A DNA stretch of 64,000 nucleotides, from the NCBI GenBank assembly GCA_034231615.1, contig CM067306.1, positions 37,417,571 through 37,481,570 on the forward strand, written 5' to 3'. Positions 53,476 to 64,000 of the stretch are shown one piece after another (position 1 is the first letter of the stretch; every line of letters starts with the position of its first letter). The translations under genes and the position numbers were made by a program. The stretch is from Meghimatium bilineatum (lineage: Eukaryota; Mollusca; Gastropoda; Stylommatophora; Philomycidae). A model generated the notes under the pieces. It worked only from the letters and a program-made list of their open reading frames with translations. It made no database searches and was not told the origin of the DNA.

Positions 53476-54003
53476 GCAGGTAACACCATTGCTATTCTTT
53501 TCTCCTCTCAAGGCCCCAGCACCACACAGTGACAGGTAACACCATTGCTATTCTTTGCTCCTCTCAAGGCCCCAGCACCACACAATGACAGGTAACACCA
53601 TTGCTATTCTTTGCTCCTCTCAAGGCCCCAGCACCACATTGTGGCAGGTAACATCATTGCTATTCTTTGCTCCTCTCAAGGCCCCAGCACCACACAGTGA
53701 CAGGTAACACCATTGCTATTCTTTGCTCCTCTCAAGGCCCCAGCACCAAACAGTGACAGGTAATACCATTGCTATTCTTTTCTCCGCTCAAGGTCCCAGC
53801 ACCACTTTGTGGCAGGTAACACCGTTGCTATTCTTTGCTCCTCTCAAGGCCCCAGCACTACACAGTGACAGGTAACACCATTGCTATTCTTTGCTCCGCT
53901 CAAGGTCCCAGCACCACTTTGTGGCAGGTAACACCGTTGCTATTCTTTGCTGCTCTCAAGGTCCCAGCACCACTTTGTGGCAGGTAACACCATTGCTATT
54001 CTG
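53421..54003. repeat. 56-bp minisatellite, 11 copies, made from a SINE 5' end
   Basis: The unit holds GGCAGGTAACACCATTGCTA, TTCTTTGCTCCTCTCAAGGC and CCCAGCACCACACAGT. It corresponds to GGAAGGTAAACAGTGTTGCT, ATTCTTTGCTCCCCTTTCGG and GCCCCGACAACACACGG, the minus-strand 5' end of the SINE. Unit starts are spaced exactly 56 bp apart from 53475 on. Confidence 0.95.
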
Positions 54004-54329
54004 TACTTCCATCACAGTTCCCTTCAACATACCGCGACAGATGTAAATAAATACATTTTAAAATTAACATCAATAATTTGAATCGGGGAAGGAGGTGCAC
54101 AATTCATATTTTCTAGAAACGAAGAAAAGCATGGACGAAAATTCAAATAGTGTATTAAAACGCTTCTAAATTTGACATTTCTGGCTGTAAAATGTGGCAA
54201 TAAAACTCACGGATTTTTTTATCCGGCAACAGAAAATGTAAAGTTTCATATCATGATTAGATTACATAAGGAATAATGCGAAATATTGACTTGAAGTGAT
54301 AATTACAAACTGGATAGTTAAGCAAAGAT

Positions 54330-54835
54330 TAGAATCCAGCAATATAAAATGCAATCTTTCTTGTCATGATAAGATAGACTATTATTATCCCATCATGGTG
54401 CTACCACTTCCAAATCTGGACAATGACAGCACAAGACAAAGAAAAATAATGACAGCAGAAATAACTTGTCTACGAAAAGAACTCGGAGTATCATTAAGAG
54501 ATAGAATTAGAAACAATAACATCAGACATAACCAAAACAATACCAGTATTGGAACACATCAAAAGACAGCAGATCAAGTGGTTTTCACACATCTCCAGAC
54601 TACCAACAGACAGCTTGCCACAGATAGGCATGACACATAGATATCACGCCTATAAAGGCAAAAGCAGAACATGTAAAAGATGAAACACAGAAATCAATCA
54701 AAAAGGCTACGGGAAGAAGCTTACAAACATCACACAAGGCCATCTCCAGAGAACTAACTCCTCTACCCTGACGCCGCAATGCAAACAAGGGCCACAACGT
54801 ATAGATAAATATATATATATATATTAGATAGATTA
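54330..54835 (+). mobile_element. LINE C-terminal relic (TAGA-tailed type)
   Basis: MTAEITCLRKELGVSLRDRI with RNNNIRHNQN, then TADQVVFTHLQTTN and ATDRHDT, matching ACLSRIPGISLRDRVRN and RQQIKWFVHTSRLPSD in 13660-14225. The 3' end CGTATAGATAAATATATATA carries a degenerate TAGATA tail. Confidence 0.7.
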
Positions 54836-54869
54836 TGGGGCAAAACAACCATCCTGAAGTAATTCAGCA

Positions 54870-54945
54870 ATATTCATAGGGCAGTAGTTAAGCTGTTCGC
54901 TGTGATACGACCGGGCTTCGGTATAAACCTGTGGACTGATGATCT
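54870..54945 (+). mobile_element. possible tRNA-like SINE head
   Basis: GGCAGTAGTTAAGCTGTTCG and, about 40 bp on, GGGCTTCGGTATAAACC resemble degenerate A and B boxes. No body or second copy supports this. Confidence 0.25.
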
Positions 54946-54959
54946 AGAAGGCTGATTGT

Positions 54960-55045
54960 GATTATTGTCGTGAGTTTCATTGGTCGGCCTTGGTTATTTT
55001 TTTGCTGGCATAAATAGTAACCAACGAAGCGCAAGACAATAATAA
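54960..55045. mobile_element. short TIR element (MITE), copy 2
   Basis: The left end GATTATTGTCGTGAGTTTCA TTGGT and right end ACCAACGAAGCGCAAGACAA TAAT are imperfect inverted repeats. The core is short. It belongs to the family at 7953-8051. Confidence 0.65.
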
Positions 55046-55084
55046 AAAACGTAATGAATGAAGATTTATTTACTTTCTGCTGTT

Positions 55085-55345
55085 ACGTCTTCTATACTGC
55101 CGACGGTTGCAGCTGTTGGATCAAGAGGTCGCCGGTTCGAATCAGGTTTCTGACGTCTTTGTGTACAAATTGAATTTTTCACGGAAATCCCCGGGGATTA
55201 TCGCCTGAAGTTATGGATTTGTGTGCTGTGAGCGGTATTCTCTGTAGGAGGCAGAGAGAACCCTTTCGTTGAGAGGGACGGAGTACATATGGGAAAACCT
55301 GAGTAGAATTAAGTCAATCCTCTACGACTTTTTAGATATTTATGC
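55085..55345 (+). mobile_element. tRNA-like SINE (family F)
   Basis: CGACGGTTGCAGCTGTTGGA and the B-box CGCCGGTTCGAATCAGG near 55130, followed by an unfamiliar body (ATCCCCGGGGATTATCGCCT, TTTCGTTGAGAGGGACGGAG). Only one copy is seen. Confidence 0.5.
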
Positions 55346-55504
55346 TGGGCAGGGTAACCGAGGTGATAGTGCAGAAAAAAAATTGGTTGGGTTTGATATA
55401 CTGGTGGGTGGTTGGTTGTTAGGGTGTGAATATGATTACCTTATGTAGTGGGTTTTACTTGTAGTTTGCCAACAAGGTCGCAGATATGATTACCTTATTG
55501 AATG

Positions 55505-55627
55505 TCTTCTTCTTCTTCTTCAGCGTTTATTTCCAATCTCCCGCTGGATATCCCTTGTAGCAGGACCATGGTCCTACTAGATTTCCAGCAGGATGTAGTC
55601 CAGATAATGGAAATAATGAATGTGTTT
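55505..55627 (-). mobile_element. GAAG-tailed SINE, subfamily B, copy 2
   Basis: TCTTCTTCTTCTTCAGCGTT starts the tail complement. The subfamily-B block with AGGACCATGGTCCT (a perfect palindrome) follows, then CCAGCAGGATGTAGTCCAGA. Confidence 0.8.
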
Positions 55628-55812
55628 TACGTATAGTTGGTTGCAAACAGAGTCTTAGATACGGCTGTCTTGTGGAGGGAGATTTACCTAAAAAATAACA
55701 ACAATTTGATTGGATATGAAATGTGATGATCTTTTGCCAAGGGTGGGATTTTTGCCGAACGGTTGTCTATTTTGTAAGTACTAAAAATCATGTTCAGATT
55801 TTCTTTTTTTTT

Positions 55813-55864
55813 TTAAAGGGGGGGGGGGGAAGAATGGTGTTTTAACACCCGACCCCCCCCCCCC
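55813..55864. repeat. G-run and C-run hairpin
   Basis: A run of about 12 G near 55818-55829 is followed after about 25 bp (containing GGTGTTTTAACACC, itself an inverted repeat) by about 13 C near 55852-55864. Confidence 0.85.
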
Positions 55865-56033
55865 CTTATTTACAAGCCTGATTGCCAATACTAAACGAAT
55901 TGTCGGGTTGACTGCACCTGAAATCAAATTATGTACCATGACAACCAACCATAGACGTGCTCACTACCTCTAAGCCACAGAGCCAAGCTCCACAATAAAA
56001 CAGAACACAAAAATCTACAGAACGTCTTTTCTA

Positions 56034-56034
<1 letters not shown>

Positions 56035-56075
<41 letters not shown>

Positions 56076-56270
56076 GACCTAGAAACCGTTGCTGTTGTTG
56101 GGGGATGGGGGTGCCACACTGGAGATATCAGAACAAAAATCATCCCACATACTTCCGTTTTCAGACATTTGGACGAGTGTAGGCAAATCCTGCCAAGACC
56201 ACTTCTTGATATTGTTAATTTTGGATGTTCTTTGTCCGCCTCTTCTCTACCAACTTAGACAGTTCCTTGT
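56035..56270 (-). mobile_element. LINE 3' end, TTATTA-tailed family
   Basis: On the minus strand: a coding remnant with a TGKVW-like stretch, then TCCAGTGTGGCACCCCCATC, CGGTTTCTAGGTC, and a pure TTA/AAT tail (56035-56072). The same 3' end in the opposite orientation lies at 56520-56625. Confidence 0.7.
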
Positions 56271-56415
56271 AAACATTTCACCCTAGAAAATTTAACAATG
56301 TTATTCGTTTGTGTTCATACTTCGATGTATCATTTCAATGAGCAGAACTGTACTCGTTGTCGTCAAACTCCTTCCCCAAACTTAGGGTATCTGCAAACAA
56401 GTAATAATAACATCA

Positions 56416-56817
56416 GGGAGCCGCGTTAGCGCAGTGGTTAGCGTACTGGCTTTTAATGACGTACTGTGAGGTACTGTGACGTACTGACTGGCTTACTGTG
56501 AGTTAAAAATACTCACACCCCAAATGTCTGAAAACGGAAGTGTGTTGGAGGATCTTTGCGCTAATATCTCCAGTGTGGCACCCACTCTCCCAACAACATC
56601 AACGGTTTCTAGGTCTTTACGCTAATGTTTTTCAGATCGCAACGGCTCCCGGGTCGATCCAGCATTAAATGGGTACCGGATTAATCTGGGAAGTAAAGAC
56701 TGCGAGGGAGAGGATTTGGCTACCGCCCTCATTTGCAGAGCCTCTGAAATGTGAGATCGCTAACATCTCACACCCCTACGGCATTAATAAATGCTATGGG
56801 TTACTTTACTTTTTTAC
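56416..56817 (+). mobile_element. tRNA-headed SINE (family T), copy 3, interrupted
   Basis: Head GGGAGCCGCGTTAGCGCAGT with A box TAGCGCAGTGGTTAGCG, then a break at about 56455. The body resumes near 56640 (GGGTCGATCCAGCATTAAAT, AAGTAAAGACTGCGAGGGAG) to CATTAATAAATGC. A perfect 14-bp duplication TAATAATAACATCA flanks it (56402-56415 and 56818-56831). Confidence 0.92.
56455..56640 (+). mobile_element. LINE 3' end nested in SINE T
   Basis: TCTGAAAACGGAAGTGTGTT, TATCTCCAGTGTGGCACCCA and CGGTTTCTAGGTCTTTACGC match the LINE end at 56073-56170 in opposite orientation. It interrupts the SINE between head and body. Confidence 0.7.
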
Positions 56818-56831
56818 TAATAATAACATCA

Positions 56832-57354
56832 TCCCAAGAATAGTATGCGAAGCAATACCATATAATAAATCTAAACTAATTTGTAAAGGCAGAACAATAG
56901 ATCGAATAAGCTTTCTGCTATACAGAAAAATTAGAAATTTTGAAACCTAACATGTATTAGAAAAAAGCTATTCTTGGTGACTTTAATGTAAAAACAGCAT
57001 TGATTTAAACAAAATAACGTTCACAATGAACAACAGAAATCGATACCAAACACCTGGAAGATCTCGATTCCAGCGAAAGACTAATGCAGATGTGTGGTAT
57101 AAACACATTGTCTTAAAAAATGCACTAAAGAGCAGAAAGGTGTGATGTACAATTCTTGTAATCATAATTTTGTTCTAACAAGTATATTTAATGGAGAAAT
57201 TGTAAGATAGGTCAATGATTATTTGTGATTGCTCGGACAAAAATGTCTAATTTGTGAAAATATAATCTACAAAAAATCGGTTTCTTTTTCCGTGAAAACT
57301 TTATAAAAAAGAAAAGTGTTGAAAAAAGAAGCTGCAAAGTCACGTAATGAGGTG
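56832..57354. other. no recognised feature
   Basis: AT-rich, with weak open frames only. Confidence 0.5.
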
Positions 57355-57965
57355 TGATTATATTCAATCTGATGTTAACGTTACGCCACTTTAACTTAAC
57401 TTTACATGTAAAGAGTGTATGATATATTAGGATGTTAACTTCATGTTAAAATCACATAAACAATGTATGGTTATAGTAAATCTGATGTAAGTTTCATGTT
57501 AGCAGCACCTAAACAATGTATGATTATATAAGTAGATCTGATGCTAACTTTACGTTAGCAATACCTAAACAATGAATGATTATATTAGATCTGATGTTAA
57601 CTTTACGCTAACAACAACTAAACAATTTATGATTATGTTAGATTCGATGTTAGCTTTACGCAAGTACCAACTAAACAATGTATCATATTAGATGTGATAA
57701 TATTTTCATGTTAGAAAAACATAAACATTGTATGATTATATTAAATCTAGTGTTAACTTCACGTTAGAATCACGTAAACAATGTATGATTATATTAAATC
57801 TAGTGTTAACTTTGGAGGTTAGAATCACGTAAAAATTGTATGATTATATTAAATCTAGTGTTAACTTTGGTTATAATCACGTAAACAATGTATGATTATA
57901 TTAGATCTGCTGTTAACTTCAGGTTAGAGTGACGTATACAATGTATGATTATATTAAATATGATG
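57355..57965. repeat. degenerate minisatellite, about 55-60-bp unit
   Basis: About ten units built on AACAATGTATGATTATATTA, AATCTGATGTTAACTTTACG and TTAGAATCACGTAA. Units at 57720-57870 are most alike. Confidence 0.9.
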
Positions 57966-57975
57966 CAACAACAAC

Positions 57976-58141
57976 AACATCCCCACCGAAGACGGATGTG
58001 TCGGGCCATTGGTGCAAATAAACTGTGACACAACGCATTTCCATTCTCTGGACTACACCCTGATGGAAATCGAGTAGGACAATGGTCCTGCTACAAGGAA
58101 GATCCAACAGGAGTTTGAGAACGAACGAAGAAGAAAAAGAC
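57976..58141 (+). mobile_element. GAAG-tailed SINE, subfamily B, copy 3
   Basis: CGAAGACGGATGTGTCGGGC, TGTGACACAACGCATTTCCA, TCTCTGGACTACACCCTGAT, then the B block GAAATCGAGTAGGACAATGG and TCCTGCTACAAGG, and GAGAACGAACGAAGAAGAAA. It is 5'-truncated. Confidence 0.88.
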
Positions 58142-58196
58142 AACAACATCAACTCCAGCAAATAATATTCTGAAACAGTTAAAGCCTGGAACTTCT

Positions 58197-58232
58197 TATT
58201 CTTCTTCTTCAGCGTTCGCTCTCAACCACAAC
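58197..58232 (-). mobile_element. GAAG SINE or LINE tail stub
   Basis: TTCTTATTCTTCTTCTTCAG and CGTTCGCTCTCAACC match the last 35 bp of the SINE on the minus strand. Nothing was recognised in 58233-58829. Confidence 0.65.
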
Positions 58233-58829
58233 GAATATTTCGTGTGATTTACGCCGGAGAGCGTGAGGTACGTTGTGCTGCAAGTTCCACAGTAAAACTG
58301 TTATTATTTGCACCCCGGTTGGCCACTTGTAGTCAAGACGTCCGAGGTCCAGCACATCTGTTTTCGTCATTCCTTTATTTCGGGTTTGGTCCCTAAAGCC
58401 TGGAACTAACAACAGTTCTAGAAAAAACAGAAATCCTTCAAGTAGTTTGTGTATCCCACCTACGCAAAACTCTTTCAAATAAATCTACTAGCGATTATCG
58501 CAGTTCAGCTGCGTAGATTCTCCATAAGTGCTCGCGTGTGCTACAAAATGATTGAAGGCTCCCGATACTCTGCTCCAATTCTTTTACACTGGATAATAAC
58601 CAAATTGGAACAAGGAGAGAAATACCACTTGTGAATGTCTGATCTATAAATAATAAATGCTTTTATTCAGACTTAAATCTGTGAGAACTGTCAGACAAAT
58701 GGAAGATGTCACACAGACAAATTGAAACTGTTTATTCAAGAGTAATGGGTCAAGACAGTGTCCAGAGAAACTGCATTTTGAATCTAGGACAATTTGAGAA
58801 AATAGCAGTGGAATAAACTACTATGAAAA

Positions 58830-59430
58830 CTTTATGATAACATTCGTAGACATGTAGTGATAACATTCGTAGACATGGAATGATAACATTCGTAGACATG
58901 GAATAATAACATTCGTAGACATGGAATGATAATATTCGTAGTCATGTAATGATAACATTCGTAGACATGTAATGATAACATTCGTAGACATGTAGTGATA
59001 AAATTCGTAGGCATGGAATGATAACATTCGTAGATATGGAATGATAACATTCGTAGACATGGAATGATAACATTCGTAGACATGGAATGATAACATTCGT
59101 AGACACGGAATGATAACATTCGTAGACATGTAATGATAACATTCGTAGACATGGAATGATAACATTCGTAGACATGTAGTGATAACATTCGTAGGCATGG
59201 AATGATAACATTCGTAGATATGGAATGATAACATTCGTAGACATGAAATGATAACATTCATAGACACGGAATGATAACATTCGTAGACATGTAATAATAA
59301 CATTCGTAGACATGGAATGATGACATTCGTAGACATGGAATGATAACATTCGTAGACATGGAATGATAACATTCGTAGACATGGAATGATAACATTCGTA
59401 GACATGGAATGATAACATTCGTAGACATGG
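58830..59430. repeat. 23-bp minisatellite, about 26 copies
   Basis: GACATGGAATGATAACATTC plus GTA, with GACATGTAATG and GATATGGAATG variants. Since 23 is not a multiple of three, the long minus-strand frames arise because three successive units happen to lack stops. Confidence 0.97.
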
Positions 59431-59654
59431 AATGCAGACAACATTAGACGGAGAGAAATCTGTGTTGAATTGGTTGATTGATCAACACGATGTTACCTGT
59501 TACTATAGATATTAAACATGAACATATAGATAAACATCAAAACCACATAATTTTGTCACGTCAAAGTAGATTTATGAGAAATCATTGCCTGCATTTCCCT
59601 TCTAGTAGGAACTATATACCAATATAATACGCTATTTATCAAATATATCCATAT

Positions 59655-60082
<428 letters not shown>

Positions 60083-60083
<1 letters not shown>

Positions 60084-60675
60084 ATCTGCCTAATTTTATC
60101 ATTTTTAACAGAACAACACTGGGAGTTGGTCACTGCCATAATGTCCCAGCACATCCCATTTTCCGAAAGCCACTGAAGCCGATAACACCAATACCAGGTA
60201 AATAGCACTATCGTCATCGCCATCCCTGCTTGCCATTCTTTTCATCCGATCATCATTAATGCACACCAAGTTCGTATCTGTCAGGACATCTTCAAGCTCT
60301 CTTCCCCGTTATACTGTGTGTGACACCCAATTAAAAATCACTGGATAGTCAGTCCTTTCTTAGGGCTGGATTTCCCATTAGCCAATATGTTTTATACAGT
60401 GATACATCATCAGTGTAAGACCTACCAACAGAATCAAAACAAGTCTTTCTACTTCATGTTTGCGATTATTTCTGTGTATTTCATTGATCAGTGCTGGCAG
60501 CTGACAAAGTAAAATAACTAATCTCACATCATTTTTAGAAATTGAGTGAACTAACTCAGAAACGTCTTTAATCTCCAAATTCCTGCTAATCGGTGCTAGC
60601 TGAACGCACTTAGTTCAAATTCCATTTTCTAACTTCTGATTATTCTAGAGTTCCTTGATGTTGTTTCTCCCCCTC
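60083..60675. other. no recognised feature
   Basis: No motif or repeat was recognised here. 59431-59654 is likewise empty. Confidence 0.5.
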
Positions 60676-60933
60676 CTTCTTATTCTTCTTCTGGGTTCAT
60701 TCTCAATCTCCTGCAGATTAACCGGTTATAGTCTGGAGAACGGAATGCGCTATATCATGGTTTACAGTTTATCTGCGATATTTCCGCCTTTCGGTATGAC
60801 ATTTCCGATTTCTGCATGGCTTCTGTGTCACTTTGATCCTATATGAGATGGGACAGAAAACTCAACCACAACTCCTCCTTAGTCGCCTATTACGACATGC
60901 ATGGAAGTTAAACAGTGTTTATATCATTCCTCC
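60676..60933 (-). mobile_element. GAAG-tailed SINE, diverged
   Basis: CTTCTTATTCTTCTTCTGGG (tail), CTCCTGCAGATTAACCGGTT, CGCCTTTCGGTATGACATTT, TTAGTCGCCTATTACGACAT and GCATGGAAGTTAAACAGTGT. The outermost 5' end is lost. Confidence 0.88.
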
Positions 60934-61385
60934 TCAATACAGGTGGATACTCTCTTCATATCTATATTATTCATTTAAGCACAAATAAAATACAATATTT
61001 TGATATTTCGATCAGGAATATTTTGTACAAGACACGTAATAATGAAGCAGTAGATTGACTCCATTAGAGCAAGTAAATCGTGAAGGGATAAATGCAACAT
61101 TTTGTGCTTATTCTATACGCTGTCTGATGTAAAAATGTAAAACGACGAGTGTACCTACATTCTATGTTTCTCAGTTCATTCATAAACGGAAAACATTAGT
61201 GGCACCGAGTGCCGAATGCTGAACATTTTCTACGATTATTGATTGAAAAATGTCCACAATGAGAAACTCACAGATATGGAAATCTCACCATCAATAGAAT
61301 GTTGGAGAAACTCTAATCTAGAAAGTAGAACTCTACCGGTTGGTATAAAAGCAAGAGTGATAAATTCGAATTTCCTCTGGGTGCT
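60934..61385. other. no recognised feature
   Basis: AT-rich. A TTTCGATCAGGAATATTTTG motif near 61009 slightly resembles the R repeat. No gene signal. Confidence 0.4.
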
Positions 61386-62762
61386 TTCATCATCACCATA
61401 ATCATCACAATCATCATCAAAATGATCATCACAATCAATATCGTCATCACAATCAATATCTTCATCACAATCAATATCATCATCACAATCAATAACATCA
61501 TCACAATCATCATCACAATCATCATCACAATCAATATCTTCATCACAATCAATATCATCATCACAATCAATAACATCATCACAATCATCATCACAATCAT
61601 CATCACAATCAATATCATCATCACAATCAATAACATCATCACAATCATCATCACAATCAATATCTTCAACACAATCATCATCACAATCAATAACTTCATC
61701 ACAATCAATATCTTCATCACAATCAATATCATCATCACAATCAATATCGTCATCACAATCAATAACATCATCACAATCAATATCTTCATCACAATCAATA
61801 TCTTCATCACAATCAATATCTTCATCACAATCATCATCACAATCAATATCTTCATCACAATCAATATCTTCATCACAATCAAAAACTTTATCACAATCAA
61901 TATCTTCATCACAATCATCATCACAATCAATATCTTCATCACAATCAATAACTTCATCACAATCAATATCTTCATCACAATCAAAAACTTCATCACAATC
62001 AATATCTTCATCACAATCAATATCTTCATCACAATCAATATCTTCATCACAATCAATATCATCATCACAATCAATATCTTCATCAAAATCATCATCACAA
62101 TCAATAACTTCATCACAATCAATATCTTCATCACAATCAATATCATCATCACAATCAATATCGTCATCACAATCAATAACATCATCATAATCAATATCTT
62201 CATCACAATCAATATCTTCATCACAATCAATATCTTCATCACAATCATCATCACAATCAATAACATCATCACAATCAATAACATCATCACAATCAATATC
62301 TTCATCACAATCAATATCATCATCACAATCAATATCTTCATCACAATCATCATCACAATCAATAACTTCATCACAATCAATATCTTCATCACAATCAATA
62401 TCATCATCACAATCAATATCTTCATCACAATCAATAACATCATCACAATCAATATCTTCATCACAATCAATATCTTCATCACAATCAATATCTTCATCAC
62501 AATCATCATCACAATCAATAACATCATCACAATCAATATCATCATCACAATCAATATCTTCATCACAATCAATAACTTCATCACAATCATCATCACAATC
62601 AATATCTTCATCACAATCAATAACTTCATCACAATCAATAACTTCATCACAATCAATATCATCATCACAATCAATATCATCATCACACGCATCATATTTA
62701 TCATCACCATAACCACCATTGCCATTATCATCATTATTATCATCATCGTCATAATCATCTCA
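61386..62762. repeat. mixed 18-bp and 12-bp array
   Basis: Units TCATCACAATCAATATCT (18 bp) and TCATCACAATCA (12 bp) in varied order, about 1.4 kb. Both are multiples of three, which gives the long ITIN- and IVMK-type frames on both strands. These are not genes. Confidence 0.97.
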
Positions 62763-62965
62763 ATAATAATATAACCGATAACCCGTCACGTTCATGGGTT
62801 TGTCACATTGAGATGTTTGAAAGAACTCCACGCATCTCTATCCACTACCATCTTGATAAGTTTGGAAACTTCACACCCTGTCCAGCCCTTGATATTATCC
62901 ATTCATGTCTACTTCATTCCACCTCATCTTCTCCCAACCTCCACCATACATTGAAGAACATCTCT
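62763..62965 (-). mobile_element. LINE 3' end, TTATTA-tailed family
   Basis: Minus strand: GGWEKMRWNEVDMN-like, then KGWTGCEVSKLIKMVVDRDA-like in a neighbouring frame. The 3' end AATGTGACAAACCCATGAAC, GTGACGGGTTATCGGTTATA follows with a TTATTATTG tail abutting the array. It corresponds to TRLDNITDWTTCEVSKLNRM at 50 kb. Confidence 0.72.
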
Positions 62966-63080
62966 TGTCGCTGAGAAATGTCTCATCACATGCCCGTAAC
63001 CCGCAGCTTGCAAAGTTTCATGATTGCTTACAGTGATTCTTCGTGAACTGCTAATACATGAATTATATCATGCATAAATA

Positions 63081-64000
63081 CACGTTGAATTTATATTCCC
63101 AGTAAAAGTTACACAAACACGTTGATTTTATATTCCCAGTAAAAGTTACACAGACACGTTGATTTTATATTCCCAGTAAAAGTTACACAAACAAGTTGAT
63201 TTTATATTCCCAGTAAAAGTTACACAATCACGTTGATTTTATATTCCCAGTAAAAGTTACACAAACACGTTGATTTTATATTCCCAGTAAAAGTTACACA
63301 AACACGTTGATTTTATATTCCCAGTAAAAGTTACACAAACAAGTTGATTTTATATTCCCAGTAAAAGTTACACAATCACGTTGATTTTATATTCCCAGTA
63401 AAAGTTACACAAACACGTTGATTTTATATTCCCAGTAAAAGTTACACAAACAAGTTGATTTTATATTCCCAGTAAAAGTTACACAAACACGTTGATTTTA
63501 TATTCCCAGTAAAAGTTACACAAACACGTTGATTTTATATTCCCAGTAAAAGTTACACAAACACGTTGATTTTATATTCCCAGTAAAAGTTACACAAACA
63601 AGTTGATTTTATATTCCCAGTAAAAGTTACACAATCACGTTGATTTTATATTCCCAGTAAAAGTTACACAAACACGTTGATTTTATATTCCCAGTAAAAG
63701 TTACACAAACACGTTGATTTTATATTCCCAGTAAAAGTTACACAAACAAGTTGATTTTATATTCCCAGTAAAAGTTACACAATCACGTTGATTTTATATT
63801 CCCAGTAAAAGTTACACAAACACGTTGATTTTATATTCCCAGTAAAAGTTACACAAACACGTTGATTTTATATTCCCAGTAAAAGTTACACAAACACGTT
63901 GATTTTATATTCCCAGTAAAAGTTACACAAACACGTTGATTTTATATTCCCAGTAAAAGTTACACAAACAAGTTGATTTTATATTCCCAGTAAAAGTTAC
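63081..64000. repeat. 37-bp minisatellite, 25 copies, running off the window
   Basis: The unit holds CACGTTGATTTTATATTCCC then AGTAAAAGTTACACAAA. Junction variants AACACG, AACAAG and ATCACG recur in the order AAG, ATCACG, AACACG, AACACG, giving partial 148-bp higher-order units. Confidence 0.98.

Noticed and set aside
61313-62774. Open frames of 481 and 450 codons with IVMK and ITIN repeats
   Set aside because: These are translations of an array of 18-bp and 12-bp units. Both strands are open, composition is extremely biased, and no domain is visible.

Overview
The window looks like non-coding, repeat-rich nuclear DNA of an invertebrate animal with a large genome. I lean towards a lophotrochozoan such as a mollusc because of the mix of LINE tails, tRNA-derived SINEs and TTAGGG-type repeats, but the sequence does not prove a taxon. 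I found no convincing host gene, no rRNA gene, no functional tRNA gene, no CRISPR array, no bacterial-type operon, and no LTR or virus-like element that I could recognise. The only long, plausible protein-coding region is a LINE retrotransposon at about 28.5-32.2 kb on the minus strand.

Three kinds of DNA fill the window. First come non-LTR retrotransposons. One nearly complete copy has endonuclease, reverse transcriptase and RNase H, and about twenty short 3'-end fragments belong to at least six families. Each family ends in its own short-repeat tail (GAAG, TTATTA, GAAT, TTGA, ATAGACA, TAGA). Second come SINEs: a GAAG-tailed family (about 15 copies or pieces, with a subfamily carrying an extra internal block), a tRNA-headed family with clean A and B boxes (three copies, all with target-site duplications), and two or three further tRNA-like families. 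DNA transposons are also present: a decayed Tc1-type transposase, two short hAT elements with 8-bp duplications, a small TIR family, and a foldback element. Third come tandem arrays. About 30 minisatellites and microsatellites add up to roughly 18 kb, over a quarter of the window, with unit lengths of 16 to 62 bp.

Layout: 0-8 kb, SINE and LINE tails, GATA array, hAT element, Tc1 relic. 8-10 kb, 42-bp and 44-bp arrays around a SINE. 10-14 kb, LINE and SINE relics. 14.7-16.4 kb, two arrays. 16.7-27.9 kb, LINE 3' ends alternating with arrays. 28.5-32.2 kb, the best LINE. 32.3-36.1 kb, four arrays with SINE and RTE-like remnants. 38.5-46.4 kb, five long arrays interleaved with LINE and SINE copies. 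47-58 kb, dense SINE, LINE and foldback insertions. 58.8-64 kb, four arrays, the last running off the window end.

The observation I find most worth following is that at least four minisatellites are amplified internal segments of dispersed elements: a SINE 5' end (53.4-54.0 kb), two LINE 3' ends (50.1 and 27.3 kb) and the middle of an unclassified repeat (38.7 kb). A Tc1 gene carries two small triplications of the same sort. In each array the unamplified single-copy form of the unit can be seen in a sister copy elsewhere in the window. The GAAG-tailed SINE also appears to share its 3' end with the RNase-H-bearing LINE, which suggests which enzyme moved it.
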